From NCBI GenBank assembly GCA_963822295.1, contig CAWGHD010000002.1, forward strand, positions 2,170,001-2,234,000: a stretch of 64,000 nucleotides of DNA, read 5' to 3'. The position numbers were made by a program, and so were the translations under genes. Each line of letters begins with the position of its first letter. The stretch's first letter is position 1. Below are positions 43,665 through 51,885 of this stretch, piece after piece. This stretch comes from VRUE01 sp963822295 (lineage in GTDB: Bacteria; Actinomycetota; Thermoleophilia; Solirubrobacterales; 70-9). The notes under the pieces are model-generated. The model had not been told where the DNA came from and made no database searches. It saw only the letters and a program-made list of their open reading frames with translations.

Positions 43665-44572
43665 GCAAACTCGACAAAGTCCTCGCCAAAACCGACCGGC
43701 TGATCCCGGCCCCGCTGCGCAAACCGGCGAAGCCGGGGACCAACGGCCCGAAGGGCGAGGCTCCCGCCGACCTCAAGTCCTCGCCGCCGGAGCGACAGGG
43801 CGACTCTTCGCGCCTGGTCGACCAGGCCAAAGAGGCGCCGGTCGACGCGCTCGCCTGGATCGACCAGCGCACGGCGGCCTCGGGCTTCCTCATCGGGATG
43901 CTCTACCGCAAGGTCCCGAAGGGCACCAACTGGTTCTACACGCTCGGCTCGGCGACCCTCTTCGCCTTCATCGTCCAGGCCGTCACCGGCGTCTTCCTGG
44001 CGATGTTCTACACGCCCTCGACGACCCAGGCCTACGCCTCGATCTCCCACATCAACAACGAGGTCTTCCTCGGCGCCTTCGTGCACGGGATGCACAAATG
44101 GGGCTCGAGCGTGATGGTGATCCTGATCTTCCTCCACATGGGCCGCACCTTCTTCTTCGGCGCCTACAAGTACCCGCGCGAGCTCAACTGGGTGATCGGA
44201 GTCGTCCTCCTCATCCTGACGATGACGATGTCGTTCACCGGCTACCTGCTGCCCTTCGACCAGCGCTCCTTCTGGGCCTCGGTCGTCGGCATCAACATCA
44301 ACGGCACCGGCCCGGTCGTCGGGCCCTACCTGAGCGACTTCCTGCGCGCCGGCCCTGAGCTCGGCGCGACGACGCTCTCGCGCTTCTACGCGATCCACAT
44401 GCTGCTGCTCCCGGGCGCGATCATCGCGCTGATCGGCGCCCACATGTATCTCGTCGTCAAGCTCGGCACCACCGCCCCGCCGTGGGTGCGGGCGGAGAGG
44501 CCGAAATCGGCGTCGCCGGTCTCGCGGCTGGAGGCGGGGGTCGACGGCAACGGAGCGGGGCCGAAAACATGA
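43661..44572 (+). CDS. qcrB: Cytochrome b6-type subunit of the menaquinol-cytochrome c reductase
   Basis: Membrane protein of 303 residues. After a hydrophilic head (about 1-90) it has four helices of the cytochrome b N-terminal half. Candidate heme ligands are in FVHGMHKWGSS with ILIFLHMGR, and in FYAIHMLLL with IGAHMYLV, giving two bis-His hemes. The C-terminal half of cytochrome b is on the next gene, as in b6f and Bacillus-type complexes. The stop overlaps qcrC. Confidence 0.92.
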   Translation: MSKLDKVLAKTDRLIPAPLRKPAKPGTNGPKGEAPADLKSSPPERQGDSSRLVDQAKEAPVDALAWIDQRTAASGFLIGMLYRKVPKGTNWFYTLGSATLFAFIVQAVTGVFLAMFYTPSTTQAYASISHINNEVFLGAFVHGMHKWGSSVMVILIFLHMGRTFFFGAYKYPRELNWVIGVVLLILTMTMSFTGYLLPFDQRSFWASVVGININGTGPVVGPYLSDFLRAGPELGATTLSRFYAIHMLLLPGAIIALIGAHMYLVVKLGTTAPPWVRAERPKSASPVSRLEAGVDGNGAGPKT

Positions 44573-45270
44573 AGCCCGCCGACAAGCAGGCATACCTCGA
44601 GGAGTACGAGCTGCTCAAGAAGAAGGGCAAGCCCTTCTTCCCCTACGCGGTCCTGAAGGACTCGGCGATGGCGCTGATCGTGGTCGGCGTGATCATCTTC
44701 ATGTCGATCATGCTCGGGGCCGAGCAGGGGCCGAAGGCCGACCCGACCTCGACCACCTACGTGCCGCGCCCGGAGTGGTACTTCTTCTTCCTCTTCGAGC
44801 TCCTGCGCGTGATCAAGCCGCCGGAGCTCGTCCCGATCGCGACGATCGGGATCCCGACCATCTGCATGGTCCTGCTCCTGCTCCTGCCCTTCTACGACCG
44901 CGGGCCGGAGCGCCACCCCGCCCGGCGCCCGATCGCGACCACGGCCGGCTGCCTGACGATCATCGCGATGGCCTACCTGACCTACCTCGGAGCGGTCGCC
45001 GGCTCGCCGACCGAGATCGAGATGGAGGTCGCGCCCCAGTACGAGGCCGGCAAGGAGATCGCCGCCTCCACCGGCTGCCTCGCCTGCCACAACATCGGTG
45101 AGAACGGCAACCACGGCCCCGGGCCCGACCTGACCCACATCGGCAGGCAGATACCGCGCGCCGCGATCCTGCGCTCGGTCGAAATCGGGCCGGGGATCAT
45201 GCCCTCCTTCCGCGACCTGCCGCCCAAAAAGCTGAACCAGCTCGCCGACTTCCTCGCTTCGCTCGACTAG
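44569..45270 (+). CDS. qcrC: Subunit IV-cytochrome c fusion of the bc complex
   Basis: Protein of 233 residues. The first about 145 residues give three helices of subunit IV, with the quinol-site motif PEWY at 68-71 (YVPRPEWYFFFLFELLR). They are fused to a monoheme cytochrome c domain with CLACH at 170-174 and a distal Met in the GIMPSF segment. This b6-plus-(IV-c) build is that of Bacillus QcrBC, not of the diheme QcrC found in mycobacteria and Streptomyces. Confidence 0.92.
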   Translation: MKPADKQAYLEEYELLKKKGKPFFPYAVLKDSAMALIVVGVIIFMSIMLGAEQGPKADPTSTTYVPRPEWYFFFLFELLRVIKPPELVPIATIGIPTICMVLLLLLPFYDRGPERHPARRPIATTAGCLTIIAMAYLTYLGAVAGSPTEIEMEVAPQYEAGKEIAASTGCLACHNIGENGNHGPGPDLTHIGRQIPRAAILRSVEIGPGIMPSFRDLPPKKLNQLADFLASLD

Positions 45271-45294
45271 CGTCGCTTCGCTACGCTCGCGGCA

Positions 45295-46026
45295 ATGACC
45301 GGGACCACCAAGCCATCCCGCGACTCCGCCCAGTTCGCCGACCAGGTCAACCGCATGTTCGACCGGGTCGCGGCTCGCTACGACCTGCTCAACCAGCTGA
45401 TGAGCGCCGGCCTGCACCACCGCTGGCGCGAGCGCGCCGCCGACCACGCCGAGCTCGCCCCGGGCGACTCCGCCCTCGACGTCTGCTGCGGGACCGGCGA
45501 CCTCACCTTCGAGCTGGCCGGCCGGCTCTCCCCTGGCGGCCATGTCGTCGGCTGCGACTTCTCCGAGCCGATGCTCGACCTGGCACGGGACAAGGCCGCG
45601 CGCCGCGGCATCGGCGAGGCCCGCTTCGAGTGGGCCGACGCCCTCAGCCTTCCCTACGACGCCGGCCGCTTCGACGCGGTCACGGTCGGCTTCGGCGTCC
45701 GCAACTTCGCCGACCGCGACCGCGGCCTGCGGGAGATGGCTCGCGTGCTGCGCCCCGGCGGGAGGCTGGTCGTGCTCGAGTTCACCAGGCCCCGCCGCTT
45801 CCCCTTCTCGACCTTCTACTCGATGTGGTTCGACCGCCTCGCCCCGGTCCTGGGCAGGATCTCCGACGACCCCGAGGCCTACGCCTACCTGGCGGAGTCG
45901 GTTCGCAGCTTCCCCGGGCCGGAGGGGCTGGCCGAGAGGATGGACCGCGCCGCCGGCCTCGAGCGGATCCGCTACACGATCCTCGCGGGGGGGATCGTCA
46001 CCATTCACACCGGCCTGGCCGGGTGA
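45295..46026 (+). CDS. menG: Demethylmenaquinone methyltransferase (UbiE/MenG)
   Basis: SAM-dependent last step of menaquinone synthesis; 243 residues. Motifs: VNRMFDRVAARYDLLNQLMS, SALDVCCGTGDLTFELA (SAM-binding), GFGVRNFADRDRGLREMARV and RPGGRLVVLEFTRP. It follows the bc operon by 24 bases and is coupled to the polyprenyl synthase by GTGA, so quinone ring and tail synthesis sit beside the enzyme that uses the quinol. Confidence 0.94.
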   Translation: MTGTTKPSRDSAQFADQVNRMFDRVAARYDLLNQLMSAGLHHRWRERAADHAELAPGDSALDVCCGTGDLTFELAGRLSPGGHVVGCDFSEPMLDLARDKAARRGIGEARFEWADALSLPYDAGRFDAVTVGFGVRNFADRDRGLREMARVLRPGGRLVVLEFTRPRRFPFSTFYSMWFDRLAPVLGRISDDPEAYAYLAESVRSFPGPEGLAERMDRAAGLERIRYTILAGGIVTIHTGLAG

Positions 46027-46988
46027 CCCGCCGCTCCGCCGTCCCGCCGCCGGTGACGGCGGTCCTCGACGCGTCGAGCAGCTGGCTGCCGGTCCGCCTC
46101 GGCGAGGTCGAGGACCTGCTGCGCCGGCAGACCAGCGGCCACGGCGAGCCGCTCGACGCGGACGTGGGCGCGACGCTGGCGGCGGGGGGCAAGAGGCTGC
46201 GGCCGCTGCTCGTCCTGCTCTGCGCCGGGCCGGGCGGCGGCGACGCCTCGGTGCGGGCGGCGGCGGCGGTCGAGCTCGTCCACATGGCGACCCTCGTCCA
46301 CGACGACATCATCGACGCGGCGCCGCTGCGCCGCGGCCAGCCGACCGTCGTCGCCAGCTCCGGCCGCCTGCGCGCGCTCGGCGCCGGCGACCTGCTCTTC
46401 TCGCGCGCCTTCGGGTTCCTGGCGGAGGCGGGGGACGGCCGCTCGGTCGAGCTGATCGCCGAGGCCTCGGTGGCGCTGGCCCGCGGCGAGCTCGCCCAGC
46501 GACAGGACGCCTTCGACACCTCGGTCACCGAGCAGCGCTACCTCGAGCGCTGCGCCCTGAAGACCGCGGCGCTCTTCGAGTGCGCCTGCCTGCTCGGGCT
46601 CGACGACCCGGCGATCGCGGAGTTCGGCTCCTCGATCGGGCTCGCCTTCCAGCTCCTCGACGACGTGCTCGACGTCTCCGGCCCCCCGGAGCGGACCGGC
46701 AAGGCGCGCGGCACCGACCTGCTCGACGGCGTCGTCACGCTGCCCTGGATCCTCGCCGCCGAGTCCGACCCCGAGATCCGCTCGACCAGCCTGAGGGAGC
46801 TCGACCCGGCGGCGGCCGAGCGGCTCTGCGACCGGATCACCGCGACCGGCGCGCTCGAGCAGGTGCGCGCCCGCGCGCTCGAGATGGTCGCCGAGGCCAA
46901 GCGCCGGCTCACCCGCAGCGACATCGACGTCGAGCAGCGTCGCCTGCTCGACATCGTCGCCGACGGCGTCGTCCAGCGCTATAGCTAG
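46023..46988 (+). CDS. Polyprenyl diphosphate synthase
   Basis: Trans-prenyltransferase of 321 residues making the isoprenoid chain, most likely of menaquinone given its neighbour. The aspartate-rich motifs are DDIID at 94-98 and DDVLD at 213-217, with GGKRLRPLL and the LKTAALFE segment. The chain length cannot be read with certainty. Start GTG 46023 overlaps the menG stop. The stop is five bases from the convergent zinc-ribbon gene. Confidence 0.92.
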   Translation: MTRRSAVPPPVTAVLDASSSWLPVRLGEVEDLLRRQTSGHGEPLDADVGATLAAGGKRLRPLLVLLCAGPGGGDASVRAAAAVELVHMATLVHDDIIDAAPLRRGQPTVVASSGRLRALGAGDLLFSRAFGFLAEAGDGRSVELIAEASVALARGELAQRQDAFDTSVTEQRYLERCALKTAALFECACLLGLDDPAIAEFGSSIGLAFQLLDDVLDVSGPPERTGKARGTDLLDGVVTLPWILAAESDPEIRSTSLRELDPAAAERLCDRITATGALEQVRARALEMVAEAKRRLTRSDIDVEQRRLLDIVADGVVQRYS

Positions 46989-46993
46989 CGGCG

Positions 46994-47341
46994 CTAGGAG
47001 GGGAGGCGCCGGCGAAAGTCGTCGGCGGTGATCAGGTCGGCCTCGAGCGCGGCGCTGAAGGCATCGGCGATGTGCTGCATGTTCTCGCGCTCGAGCTGCT
47101 TGAGGACGCCGCTCAGGGCCTGGGTCCCGGTGTCGAGCTCCTCGTCGTAGGCGTCGATCTCACGCTCGCCGTGGACGGCGTTGCCGATCCACTCGCACTC
47201 CGGGCAGCGCCGCCACAGGCGCCAGTGGCCGCGCTCGCCGGCCTGCTCCCAGCGTGTCGGCTGCACGAGCCCCGAGCCGCAGCCCTCGCAGACGTGCAAT
47301 CCGGTCTGCGTCCTGGCCTTGGTGTGGCTTGTGCTGTCCAT
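46994..47341 (-). CDS. Hypothetical zinc-ribbon protein
   Basis: Protein of 115 residues with two CxxC pairs, CEGCGSGL and CPECEW, 30-odd residues apart, forming a likely zinc ribbon. A helical C-terminal half follows (QALSGVLKQLERENMQHIAD). It is acidic and has no signal. I do not know the family or role. It is divergent from tatA across 143 bases and convergent with the prenyl synthase. Confidence 0.7.
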   Translation of the reverse strand: MDSTSHTKARTQTGLHVCEGCGSGLVQPTRWEQAGERGHWRLWRRCPECEWIGNAVHGEREIDAYDEELDTGTQALSGVLKQLERENMQHIADAFSAALEADLITADDFRRRLPS

Positions 47342-47484
47342 AGCTATCTATCCGAACCCGCGAAACTGCGAATCAATCCGCACTTTTTCGACAGAAAGGA
47401 AAGAAACCCCACTAACGGGTACGAACGCCCAAGACCATCCGGTAGTGATCCGATCGCCAACCACGGCCGTTACCATGAGTTGCA

Positions 47485-47748
47485 ATGCCGGGAAACATCG
47501 GACTTCCAGAGATCGCGATCGTCCTCGTGATCGCCCTGCTCGTATTCGGGCCCAAACGCCTCCCTGAGCTGGGGCGCTCCCTGGGCCGCGGACTGCGCGA
47601 GTTCAAAGGCTCGATCACCGGCGACAACGACGACGAGGAGCCGGAGGCGCAGGCCAAGATCGCCACGCCGCCGACGTCCCCCGAGAAGGCCCCGGAGCCA
47701 ACCGAGAAGGCCTCCGAGGACGACCCGGTCGTCCACGACAGAAGCTGA
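47485..47748 (+). CDS. tatA: Sec-independent protein translocase subunit TatA
   Basis: Protein of 87 residues. It has a short membrane helix (LPEIAIVLVIALLVFGPKRL, with the conserved FGPKRLP hinge), then an amphipathic helix (LGRSLGRGLREFKGS) and an acidic Pro-rich tail. It forms the Tat pore with TatC nine bases downstream. No separate TatB is nearby, so a minimal TatAC system is possible. The Rieske protein at 42990 is a likely client. Confidence 0.93.
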   Translation: MPGNIGLPEIAIVLVIALLVFGPKRLPELGRSLGRGLREFKGSITGDNDDEEPEAQAKIATPPTSPEKAPEPTEKASEDDPVVHDRS

Positions 47749-47756
47749 GCCGCGGA

Positions 47757-48521
47757 ATGGCCCGGGTAAGGGCGGTCTCCCACGAGGACCGGCTCACGCT
47801 CGTCGAGCACCTCGACGAGCTGCGCACCCGGCTCGTCGTCTGCATCGGCGTCTTCCTCGTCGCCCTCGGCCTCTGCTTCTGGCAGAACGACCTCCTGCTC
47901 GAGATCGCCTCGGGCCCGCTTCCCGGCGACAAGGAGCTGCTCACCTTCGGCGTCACCGAGCCCTTCACGGTGACGCTCACGGTCGCCACCTACGGGGCGC
48001 TGCTGCTCTCGATGCCGATCTGGGTCTACCAGCTCTACGCCTATGTCCTGCCCGCCTTCAGCCGCACCGAGCGCCGGGTCGTCACGCCGCTGCTGGTTGC
48101 GGCGCCGGTCCTCTTCCTGGTCGGCGCCGCCTTCGCCTACTTCGTCGTCATGCCGGCCGCGGTCAGCTTCCTGCTCGGCTTCAACGACTCCGAGTTCAAC
48201 ATCCAGGTCCGGGCGCGCGACTACTACAGCTTCTTCTCGATGACGCTGCTCGCCGGCGGCTTCATCTTCGAGATGCCGCTGGCGATCCTCGCCGTCACCC
48301 GGCTGGGGATCGTCAAGGTCGACCAGCTCCGGTCGAACCGGCGCTACGCCTACCTCGCGATCGCGATCCTCGCCGCCTGCCTGCCGGGAGTGGATCCGGT
48401 CACGATGCTGATCGAGATGGTGCCCCTGCTGATCCTCTACGAGTTGAGTATCTTGCTGGCTCGGGCCTTCGGCACGCCGTCGGCCACGGCAGGTTTGGCC
48501 AAGCCCTCAACTCAGGAGTAG
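47757..48521 (+). CDS. tatC: Sec-independent protein translocase subunit TatC
   Basis: Polytopic protein of 254 residues with six expected helices. Family motifs: LTLVEHLDELRTRLVVC near the N-terminus, the TFGVTEPFTVTL loop, MPIWVYQLYAYVLPAF, RRVVTPLLVAAPVLFLVGAA and the last-helix region LAACLPGVDPVTMLIEM. It recognises the twin-arginine signal. It follows tatA closely and precedes the membrane repeat protein by six bases. Confidence 0.95.
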   Translation: MARVRAVSHEDRLTLVEHLDELRTRLVVCIGVFLVALGLCFWQNDLLLEIASGPLPGDKELLTFGVTEPFTVTLTVATYGALLLSMPIWVYQLYAYVLPAFSRTERRVVTPLLVAAPVLFLVGAAFAYFVVMPAAVSFLLGFNDSEFNIQVRARDYYSFFSMTLLAGGFIFEMPLAILAVTRLGIVKVDQLRSNRRYAYLAIAILAACLPGVDPVTMLIEMVPLLILYELSILLARAFGTPSATAGLAKPSTQE

Positions 48522-48527
48522 TCACCG

Positions 48528-49331
48528 ATGGCAGACGACGGCGAGAGGCGCATGCTCTTCGACATCCGGGGACGGCGCAAGCACGTCATCCGGGTCGTCT
48601 ACGCGATCCTCGCCCTCCTGATGGGCGCCAGCCTCTTCCTCGTCGTCGGCCCGGTCAGCATCGGCGAACTCGTCGGCAACAGCAGCTCGACCAGCGACAG
48701 CGTCGAGATCTTCGACGAGCAGGCCGAACGGATCGAACAGCGGCTCCGGGTCAACCCCGAGGACGAAGACATCCTGATCTCGCTGACCAGGGCGCGAATC
48801 AACGCCGGCCGCGGGGCCAGCGAACAGGACCCGACGACCGGGGAAACGCTGCTCACGCCGAAGGCGCGGGAAGAGTTCGAGCAGGCGACCGTGGCCTGGA
48901 ACCGCTACCTCAAGGTCGCCGAGGAAGTCAACCCCTCGGTCGCGGTCCTGGTCTCCAGCACCGCCTTCAGCCTCGCCCAGAACTCGACCTCCTACGCGGA
49001 AGCGTTCGAACACCTCTCCGAGGCGGCGAAGGCGCAGCAGCTCTCGGCCGACGGCAGGCCCAGCGTCGGCGCCTACGCGACGGTGGCGGCCTACGCCTAC
49101 CTCGCGGGGGACCGGAAGCTCGCCGCCCTGGGCGGCAAGAAAGCGCTGGCGCTCGCCCGCAACGAGGCCGAACGGAAACGGATCGAGAAACAGCTCGCCG
49201 CCTACCGCAAACAGGGCGAGCAGATCAAAAAACGGGCGAAAGCCGCGGCCAAAGCAGAAACAGGCCAGGGCAAAGAAGCGCTCGAAAACCCGCTCGGCGG
49301 GCTCGGCGGCACCACCTCCGTCACGCCGTAG
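48528..49331 (+). CDS. Membrane-anchored helical (TPR-like) protein
   Basis: Protein of 267 residues. A cytoplasmic head (LFDIRGRRKHVIRV) and one transmembrane helix (about 20-43) precede an outer helical region. Paired helices such as EIFDEQAERIEQRLRVNPED, YAEAFEHLSEAAKAQQL and AALGGKKALALARNEAERKR fit a TPR-type scaffold. A Lys/Ala-rich C-terminus follows. It starts six bases after tatC and may be part of the tat transcript. The function is unknown. Confidence 0.7.
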   Translation: MADDGERRMLFDIRGRRKHVIRVVYAILALLMGASLFLVVGPVSIGELVGNSSSTSDSVEIFDEQAERIEQRLRVNPEDEDILISLTRARINAGRGASEQDPTTGETLLTPKAREEFEQATVAWNRYLKVAEEVNPSVAVLVSSTAFSLAQNSTSYAEAFEHLSEAAKAQQLSADGRPSVGAYATVAAYAYLAGDRKLAALGGKKALALARNEAERKRIEKQLAAYRKQGEQIKKRAKAAAKAETGQGKEALENPLGGLGGTTSVTP

Positions 49332-49371
49332 CGACCGAATCGATCACCCGGCCGCGTAGACTCGCGCTGTC

Positions 49372-50880
49372 GTGAACGCACAGCCCGACTTCGAGGTCGC
49401 GGTCATCGGTGCCGGCTTCTCCGGCATCGGCACGGCGATCAAGCTCGACCAGGCGGGCATCCGCGACTGGGCCCTGCTCGAGGAGGGAGACGGCGTCGGG
49501 GGCGCCTGGCACTGGAACACCTATCCCGGGATCGGCGTCGACATCCCGTCGTTCAGCTACCAGTTCTCCTTCGAGCAGCGCTCGGACTGGTCGCGGGTCT
49601 ACGCGAGGGGAGCCGAGCTGAAGGACTACGCGGAGAGCTGCGTGGACCGCTACGGCCTGCGCTCGCGGATCCGCTTCGGCACCAAGGTCGTCGGCTCGAC
49701 CTTCGACGCCGAGAGCGACCTCTGGACACTCGACATCGCCGAAGGCCCACCGCTCACCACGCGCTTCGTGGTCGGCGCCACCGGCGTCTTCTCGCAGCCG
49801 AAGCCACCCGACATCCCCGGCCTCGACGAGTTCGCCGGCACCGTCATGCACACGGCGCGCTGGGACCACGAGGTCGACCTGCGGGGCAGGCGTGTCGCGT
49901 TGATCGGCACCGGCGCCTCGGCCGTGCAGGTGATCCCGACGATCGCGCCGGAGGTCGAGCGACTGACCGTCCTCCAGCGCACCCCGGTCTGGTGCCTGCC
50001 CAAGCCCGACGGCCCGATCGCGCCGCGGACCCGCCGCATCCTCGAGCGCATTCCCGGCGCGCGTCGCGCGGCGCGGGCGGCGAGCCAGGCCTACGTCGAG
50101 CTCACCTTCCCGATCGCCGCCCACTACCACGGCTTCGTGCCGCTGGCCAAGGCCGGCGAACGGGCGGCGATGAAACACCTGCGGCGCGAAGTGAGGGACC
50201 CCGTGGTGCGCGAGAAGCTGACGCCGCGCTACGGGCTCGGCTGCAAGCGCCCGACCTTCTCCAACGAGTACCTCTCCGCCTTCAACCGGCCCAACGTCGA
50301 GCTGGAGACGGCGGCGATCGAGACCTTCACGCCGAACGGCGTGCGGACCGAGGCCGGCGAGCACGAGGCCGAGGTGCTGATCCTCGCCACCGGCTTCAAG
50401 GTCTTCGAGAAGGGCAACATGCCGCCGTATCCGGTCGTCGGCCGCGACGGCGTCGACCTCTCCGAGTGGTGGGACGAGAATCGCTTCCAGGCCTATGAGG
50501 GCGTCAGCGTGCCCGGCTTCCCGAACATGTTCATGATCCTCGGCCCCTACGGCTTCAACGGCTCCAGCTACTTCAACCTGATCGAGCACCAGGCCCGCCA
50601 CATCGTCCGCTGCCTGACCCGCGCTCGCGACACCGGCATGACCGCGGTCGAGGTCACCGCCGAGGCCAACCGCCGCTACTGGGAGACGATGCTCTCCCGC
50701 CGCGACAGGCAGGTCTTCTTCTCCGGCAGCTGCTCGACCGCCAACAGCTACTACTTCGACGAGCACGGCGACGCCCCGTTCCGCCCGGCGACGACGCCGG
50801 AGGTCGCCTGGCGCAGCGGCCACTTCGATCTCGACGACTACCGCTTCACGAAGGTGGCCCGGGCGGCACAGCCCGCCTAG
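49372..50880 (+). CDS. Flavin-dependent Baeyer-Villiger-type monooxygenase
   Basis: Protein of 502 residues. The FAD site VIGAGFSGIG lies near residue 10, and the GGAWHWNTYPG segment is typical of class B flavoprotein monooxygenases. The Baeyer-Villiger fingerprint FAGTVMHTARWD (FxGxxxHxxxW) is near 158, and the NADPH site ALIGTGASAVQ follows. ILATGFKVFEKGN is the conserved ATG region. The substrate (a ketone, steroid-like or otherwise) cannot be told. Start GTG 49372. It stands alone; tRNA-Lys follows on the other strand. Confidence 0.9.
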   Translation: MNAQPDFEVAVIGAGFSGIGTAIKLDQAGIRDWALLEEGDGVGGAWHWNTYPGIGVDIPSFSYQFSFEQRSDWSRVYARGAELKDYAESCVDRYGLRSRIRFGTKVVGSTFDAESDLWTLDIAEGPPLTTRFVVGATGVFSQPKPPDIPGLDEFAGTVMHTARWDHEVDLRGRRVALIGTGASAVQVIPTIAPEVERLTVLQRTPVWCLPKPDGPIAPRTRRILERIPGARRAARAASQAYVELTFPIAAHYHGFVPLAKAGERAAMKHLRREVRDPVVREKLTPRYGLGCKRPTFSNEYLSAFNRPNVELETAAIETFTPNGVRTEAGEHEAEVLILATGFKVFEKGNMPPYPVVGRDGVDLSEWWDENRFQAYEGVSVPGFPNMFMILGPYGFNGSSYFNLIEHQARHIVRCLTRARDTGMTAVEVTAEANRRYWETMLSRRDRQVFFSGSCSTANSYYFDEHGDAPFRPATTPEVAWRSGHFDLDDYRFTKVARAAQPA

Positions 50881-50888
50881 CGGGCGTA

Positions 50889-50962
50889 TGGGCCGCGAAG
50901 GACTCGAACCTTCAACCTTGAGCTTAAGAGGCTCCTGCTCTAACCAGTTGAGCTAGCGGCCC
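50889..50962 (-). tRNA. tRNA-Lys(CTT)
   Basis: A 74-base cloverleaf on the minus strand. Acceptor GGGCCGC/GCGGCCC is perfect, the D stem is GCTC/GAGC, the anticodon loop CTCTTAA has CTT at 34-36, and the T stem is GAAGG/CCTTC. The discriminator is A and CCA is not encoded. The first anticodon-stem pair (27:43) appears as G-A, a mismatch. Confidence 0.95.
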
Positions 50963-51002
50963 GGGGTCGGCAATTATAGGAAGGACGCCGGGGCGGGCGT
51001 GT

Positions 51003-51773
51003 CTAAGGTTTTTGCGTGCAGGGCTTTTCGATCGCGCCGTCGATGATGATGCCGTCGACGAAGGTGAAGCGGCCGTGGGTGCGGAGGACGCCGGAGGTGC
51101 AGCGCGCCGAGGCGTAGCTGCGCTCGGTGCCCTTGTACCTGTAGCGCAGGCCGACGCGGATGTCGACGCGGGTGAGGACTCCTTCGGCGGCGATTTTGGG
51201 GACGTCGAAGCGCGCCCTGTAGGAATAGGGCCCGCGGCGTTTTTCGATCGGGATCACCGCGGTGTAGGTGCGCGGGGCCGGGATGTCCGAGAAGGCGTGG
51301 CCGATCACCGTCGGGTTACCGCCCTTCTTGGGGGCGTTGAAGAGCGTCGCTCTGACCCTTCCCCTGATCGGGCGCCCCTCGACGTTGAGGATCGCGTCGA
51401 CGTGCCCGGTGCCGACGATCGAGTCCCGGCAGCGCGAGCGGGCCTCCTGCGTGGTGGCGCGCACCACCTTGCTCAGCGGGCAGAGCGGAATGCCACGGGT
51501 TTCGAGCCTGCCGTCGCGGTCGAAGTCGATCACCGCTTCCTGCAGGGCGGTCGGGGCGCCGCCCTCGGTGTTGGTGATCGAGGCGTAGCCCTTGAAGTCG
51601 ATCGGCGCGAAGGAGTGGCGGGGGAGGGAGGACGGGGTGAAGCCGCCGTCGGCGCGGAGCACGAGTGTGCCGACCTTGACCAGCGCCGCGTTGGCTCCGG
51701 CGACCGCGAACGCGAGCAGGCCGAGGCAGGCGATCACCACAATCACGCGCCTGATCTTGAGTCTGCGCCCCAT
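51003..51773 (-). CDS. Secreted or membrane-anchored protein of unknown function
   Basis: Protein of 256 residues. A basic start (MGRRLKIRRV) and a hydrophobic segment (VIVVIACLGLLAFAVAGANA) form a signal peptide or anchor. The rest is beta-rich with four or more cysteines (IPLCPL, ARSRCRDSIVG, ARCTSGVL, EKPCTQKP) that could pair outside the cell. Recurrent segments such as VGTGHVDAILNVEG and ATLFNAPKKGG have no family I can name. Divergent from the MMPL gene across 112 bases. Confidence 0.65.
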   Translation of the reverse strand: MGRRLKIRRVIVVIACLGLLAFAVAGANAALVKVGTLVLRADGGFTPSSLPRHSFAPIDFKGYASITNTEGGAPTALQEAVIDFDRDGRLETRGIPLCPLSKVVRATTQEARSRCRDSIVGTGHVDAILNVEGRPIRGRVRATLFNAPKKGGNPTVIGHAFSDIPAPRTYTAVIPIEKRRGPYSYRARFDVPKIAAEGVLTRVDIRVGLRYRYKGTERSYASARCTSGVLRTHGRFTFVDGIIIDGAIEKPCTQKP

Positions 51774-51885
51774 AGCCCTCTCAAACCTTACCCATGGAAA
51801 AAAAGCGGTATGGCCCCCGCTCTCTTAACAGAGCCTTCCCGCTTCCATCAGCTCCCCGTCTGACCTCTACCGCCAAACTACCACG

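Noticed and set aside
50889..50962. Reading the tRNA as Leu from the TTA in its anticodon loop
   Set aside because: Loop numbering with U33 and A37 puts CTT at 34-36, and there is no long variable arm, so it is tRNA-Lys.
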